From Candidatus Gastranaerophilales bacterium (GTDB taxonomy: Bacteria > Cyanobacteriota > Vampirovibrionia > Gastranaerophilales > Gastranaerophilaceae): a stretch of DNA of 64,000 nt. Where the stretch lies: positions 1 through 64,000 of the forward strand of contig CALUWA010000004.1 in assembly GCA_944324365.1 (NCBI GenBank), in the 5' to 3' direction. Made by a program: the position numbers and the translations under genes. Below the pieces are notes generated by a model that was given only the letters and a program-made list of their open reading frames with translations, searched no databases and was not told where the DNA came from. This document shows positions 62,631 to 64,000 of this stretch, one piece after another. The first letter of the stretch is position 1, and each line of letters starts with the position of its first letter.

Positions 62631-64000
62631 ATGCCGGCAAAAGAAAAAAATAAAGAATTATCACATCTGTTACCGCAAAATATTGAAGCGGAAGAGGCAG
62701 TATTGGGCGCAATATTAGTCAATCCGCGGGTTTTAACAAAAGTTGTTGAAACCTTGAAACCGGATAGTTTTTATAAACCGGCTCACAGGTATGTATATGA
62801 GGCAATGCTTCAGTTATTTAACTCTAATGAAAAAATAGATTTAATAACAGTATGTGATGTTTTGAATTACAGCCAAAAGCTTGATGCCGTCGGCGGAAGG
62901 TCGTTTGTAAATGATTTGAGTTATAACGCAATTACAACGGCGAACGTTGAATATTACGCAAAAATTATCCAGGAAAAAGCCATAAAAAGAGCGTTAATTA
63001 ATGCAGGCTCCGAAATTGTATCATTTGGCTATGATATGAATTCAATTGACGCATCTCTTGACAGTGCGGAAAAATTAATATTCGATATTGCATCAAGAAA
63101 AGCAACCACGGATTTAACTCCTGTAAAAGATTTGGTTCTTGAAACGTATGAAAAAATAGAATACCGTTACGAACATAAAGACGAACTCCTTGGTATTCCT
63201 ACGGATTTTTACGAACTGGATACATTGATGAACGGTTTGCAGCGTTCTGATTTGATAATTCTTGCGGCACGTCCTGCAATGGGAAAAACCGCATTTGTTT
63301 TGAACATTGCGCAAAACGTAGCAATAAAGGCGAAAGTTCCTGTTGCTATATTCTCGCTTGAAATGTCAAAGCAGCAGCTTGTACAAAGAATGCTTTGTTC
63401 AGTTGCGGAAGTTGATACCCAGAGATTAAAAACCGGGAATATGCAAAGCAAAGACTGGGAAAAACTTGCGGATGCAATGAACCAGTTTGCGCAGGCTCCT
63501 ATATTCATTGATGATACATCAGGCTGTACCTTAACTGATGTAAGAGCAAAATGCCGCAGATTAAAAATGCAGGAAAAAGATTTAGGCCTGGTTATAATTG
63601 ACTATCTTCAATTGATGGAAGGGAGCAACTCAAAAGAAGACAGATTCCAGGCAGTTTCTACAATCTCAAGAGGTTTAAAAACACTTGCAAAAGAACTGGA
63701 TGTTCCGGTTATTGCACTTTCGCAATTGTCCCGTGCGGTAGAAAGCAGAACAGATAAGCGTCCGATGCTTTCGGATTTGAGGGAATCCGGTTCAATCGAA
63801 CAAGACGCCGATATTGTAATGTTTATCTACCGTGATGAATATTACCGTAAGGCCGAAGAAGGCGAAGAAGAAGAACTAGCAAAAGCTGCTTCAAAAGGTG
63901 AATCCGAAATCATTATTGCAAAACACAGAAACGGCCCTGTCGGTACGGTTAAATTGCTCTTCCAAGGCAATATTACAAAATTCAAAAACCCTATTAAAAC
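62631..64000 (+). CDS. dnaB: Replicative DNA helicase DnaB (3' end outside window)
   Basis: The first 456 codons are present and the gene runs off the window. The N-terminal domain (LPQNIEAEEAVLGAILVNP) is followed by the RecA-like motor with Walker A ARPAMGKT (213-220), FSLEMSKQQLVQRM, VIIDYLQLM and LSDLRESGSIEQDADIVMFI. No intein interrupts these motifs, which are common insertion points. AGGAAGGAG lies 10 nt before the ATG. It unwinds DNA at the replication fork. Confidence 0.96.
   Translation, partial: MPAKEKNKELSHLLPQNIEAEEAVLGAILVNPRVLTKVVETLKPDSFYKPAHRYVYEAMLQLFNSNEKIDLITVCDVLNYSQKLDAVGGRSFVNDLSYNAITTANVEYYAKIIQEKAIKRALINAGSEIVSFGYDMNSIDASLDSAEKLIFDIASRKATTDLTPVKDLVLETYEKIEYRYEHKDELLGIPTDFYELDTLMNGLQRSDLIILAARPAMGKTAFVLNIAQNVAIKAKVPVAIFSLEMSKQQLVQRMLCSVAEVDTQRLKTGNMQSKDWEKLADAMNQFAQAPIFIDDTSGCTLTDVRAKCRRLKMQEKDLGLVIIDYLQLMEGSNSKEDRFQAVSTISRGLKTLAKELDVPVIALSQLSRAVESRTDKRPMLSDLRESGSIEQDADIVMFIYRDEYYRKAEEGEEEELAKAASKGESEIIIAKHRNGPVGTVKLLFQGNITKFKNPIK

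Overview
The window is AT-rich DNA from a Gram-negative-type bacterium. It has a Kdo transferase (kdtA), an LpxL-like acyltransferase, LolA-like and MMPL export proteins, and many lineage-specific proteins I cannot place. Housekeeping genes (glyA, eno, dnaB, alr, tyrA-like, nudF-like, rimI, cinA) sit beside many TPR and helical-repeat proteins. The overall style suggests a gut member of Vampirovibrionia/Melainabacteria (Gastranaerophilales). That placement is inference from general gene content; no rRNA is present to test it.

Region 1 (about 1-14150) is a visibly more AT-rich mobile element. An XRE repressor faces left, and a strong promoter and a 19-bp inverted repeat separate it from a rightward operon of a MuA-like DDE transposase, a MuB-like AAA ATPase, a protein with an orphan integrase core-binding domain, a small HTH protein and a coiled-coil protein. 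The cargo after them is anti-phage defence: a type IIS restriction-modification set of the Alw26I/Eco31I/Esp3I kind (m6A methylase, circularly permuted m5C methylase, convergent HNH endonuclease) and a two-gene Hachiman-like system (HamA nuclease, HamB helicase). Tandem 22-23-bp repeats at 14100-14144 look like transposase-binding sites of the right end. The left end is not resolved. A tRNA-Ala(TGC) with its own terminator lies just outside the right end.

Region 2 (14463-26543) is a divergent gene cluster with the content and order of an aryl-polyene-type biosynthetic locus. It holds two complete ketosynthases, a ketoreductase, a dehydratase, a truncated ketosynthase-like factor, acyltransferases, two acyl carrier proteins, a small membrane protein, an acyl-AMP ligase fused to a dehydratase, a thioesterase, a LolA-like carrier, an MMPL exporter and a phosphopantetheinyl transferase. 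No aromatic ammonia-lyase is present in it.

Region 3 (26500-64000) is mainly chromosomal backbone: an ABC-F ATPase, a degenerate M48-like protein, a WYL regulator, a UvrD-type helicase fused to a RecB-like Fe-S nuclease, NudF, a HAD phosphatase, carbonic anhydrase, ferritin, SHMT, a WecA-like transferase, TyrA, Alr, an HK-receiver hybrid, TPR proteins, an AcsE-like methyltransferase, RimI, BioY-like, enolase, KdtA, CinA and the start of DnaB. Among these are lineage-specific proteins, including a putative HEFGH metalloprotease and a protein with a recent internal duplication. Several genes have a -10 box exactly 6 nt before the ATG, which predicts leaderless mRNAs.
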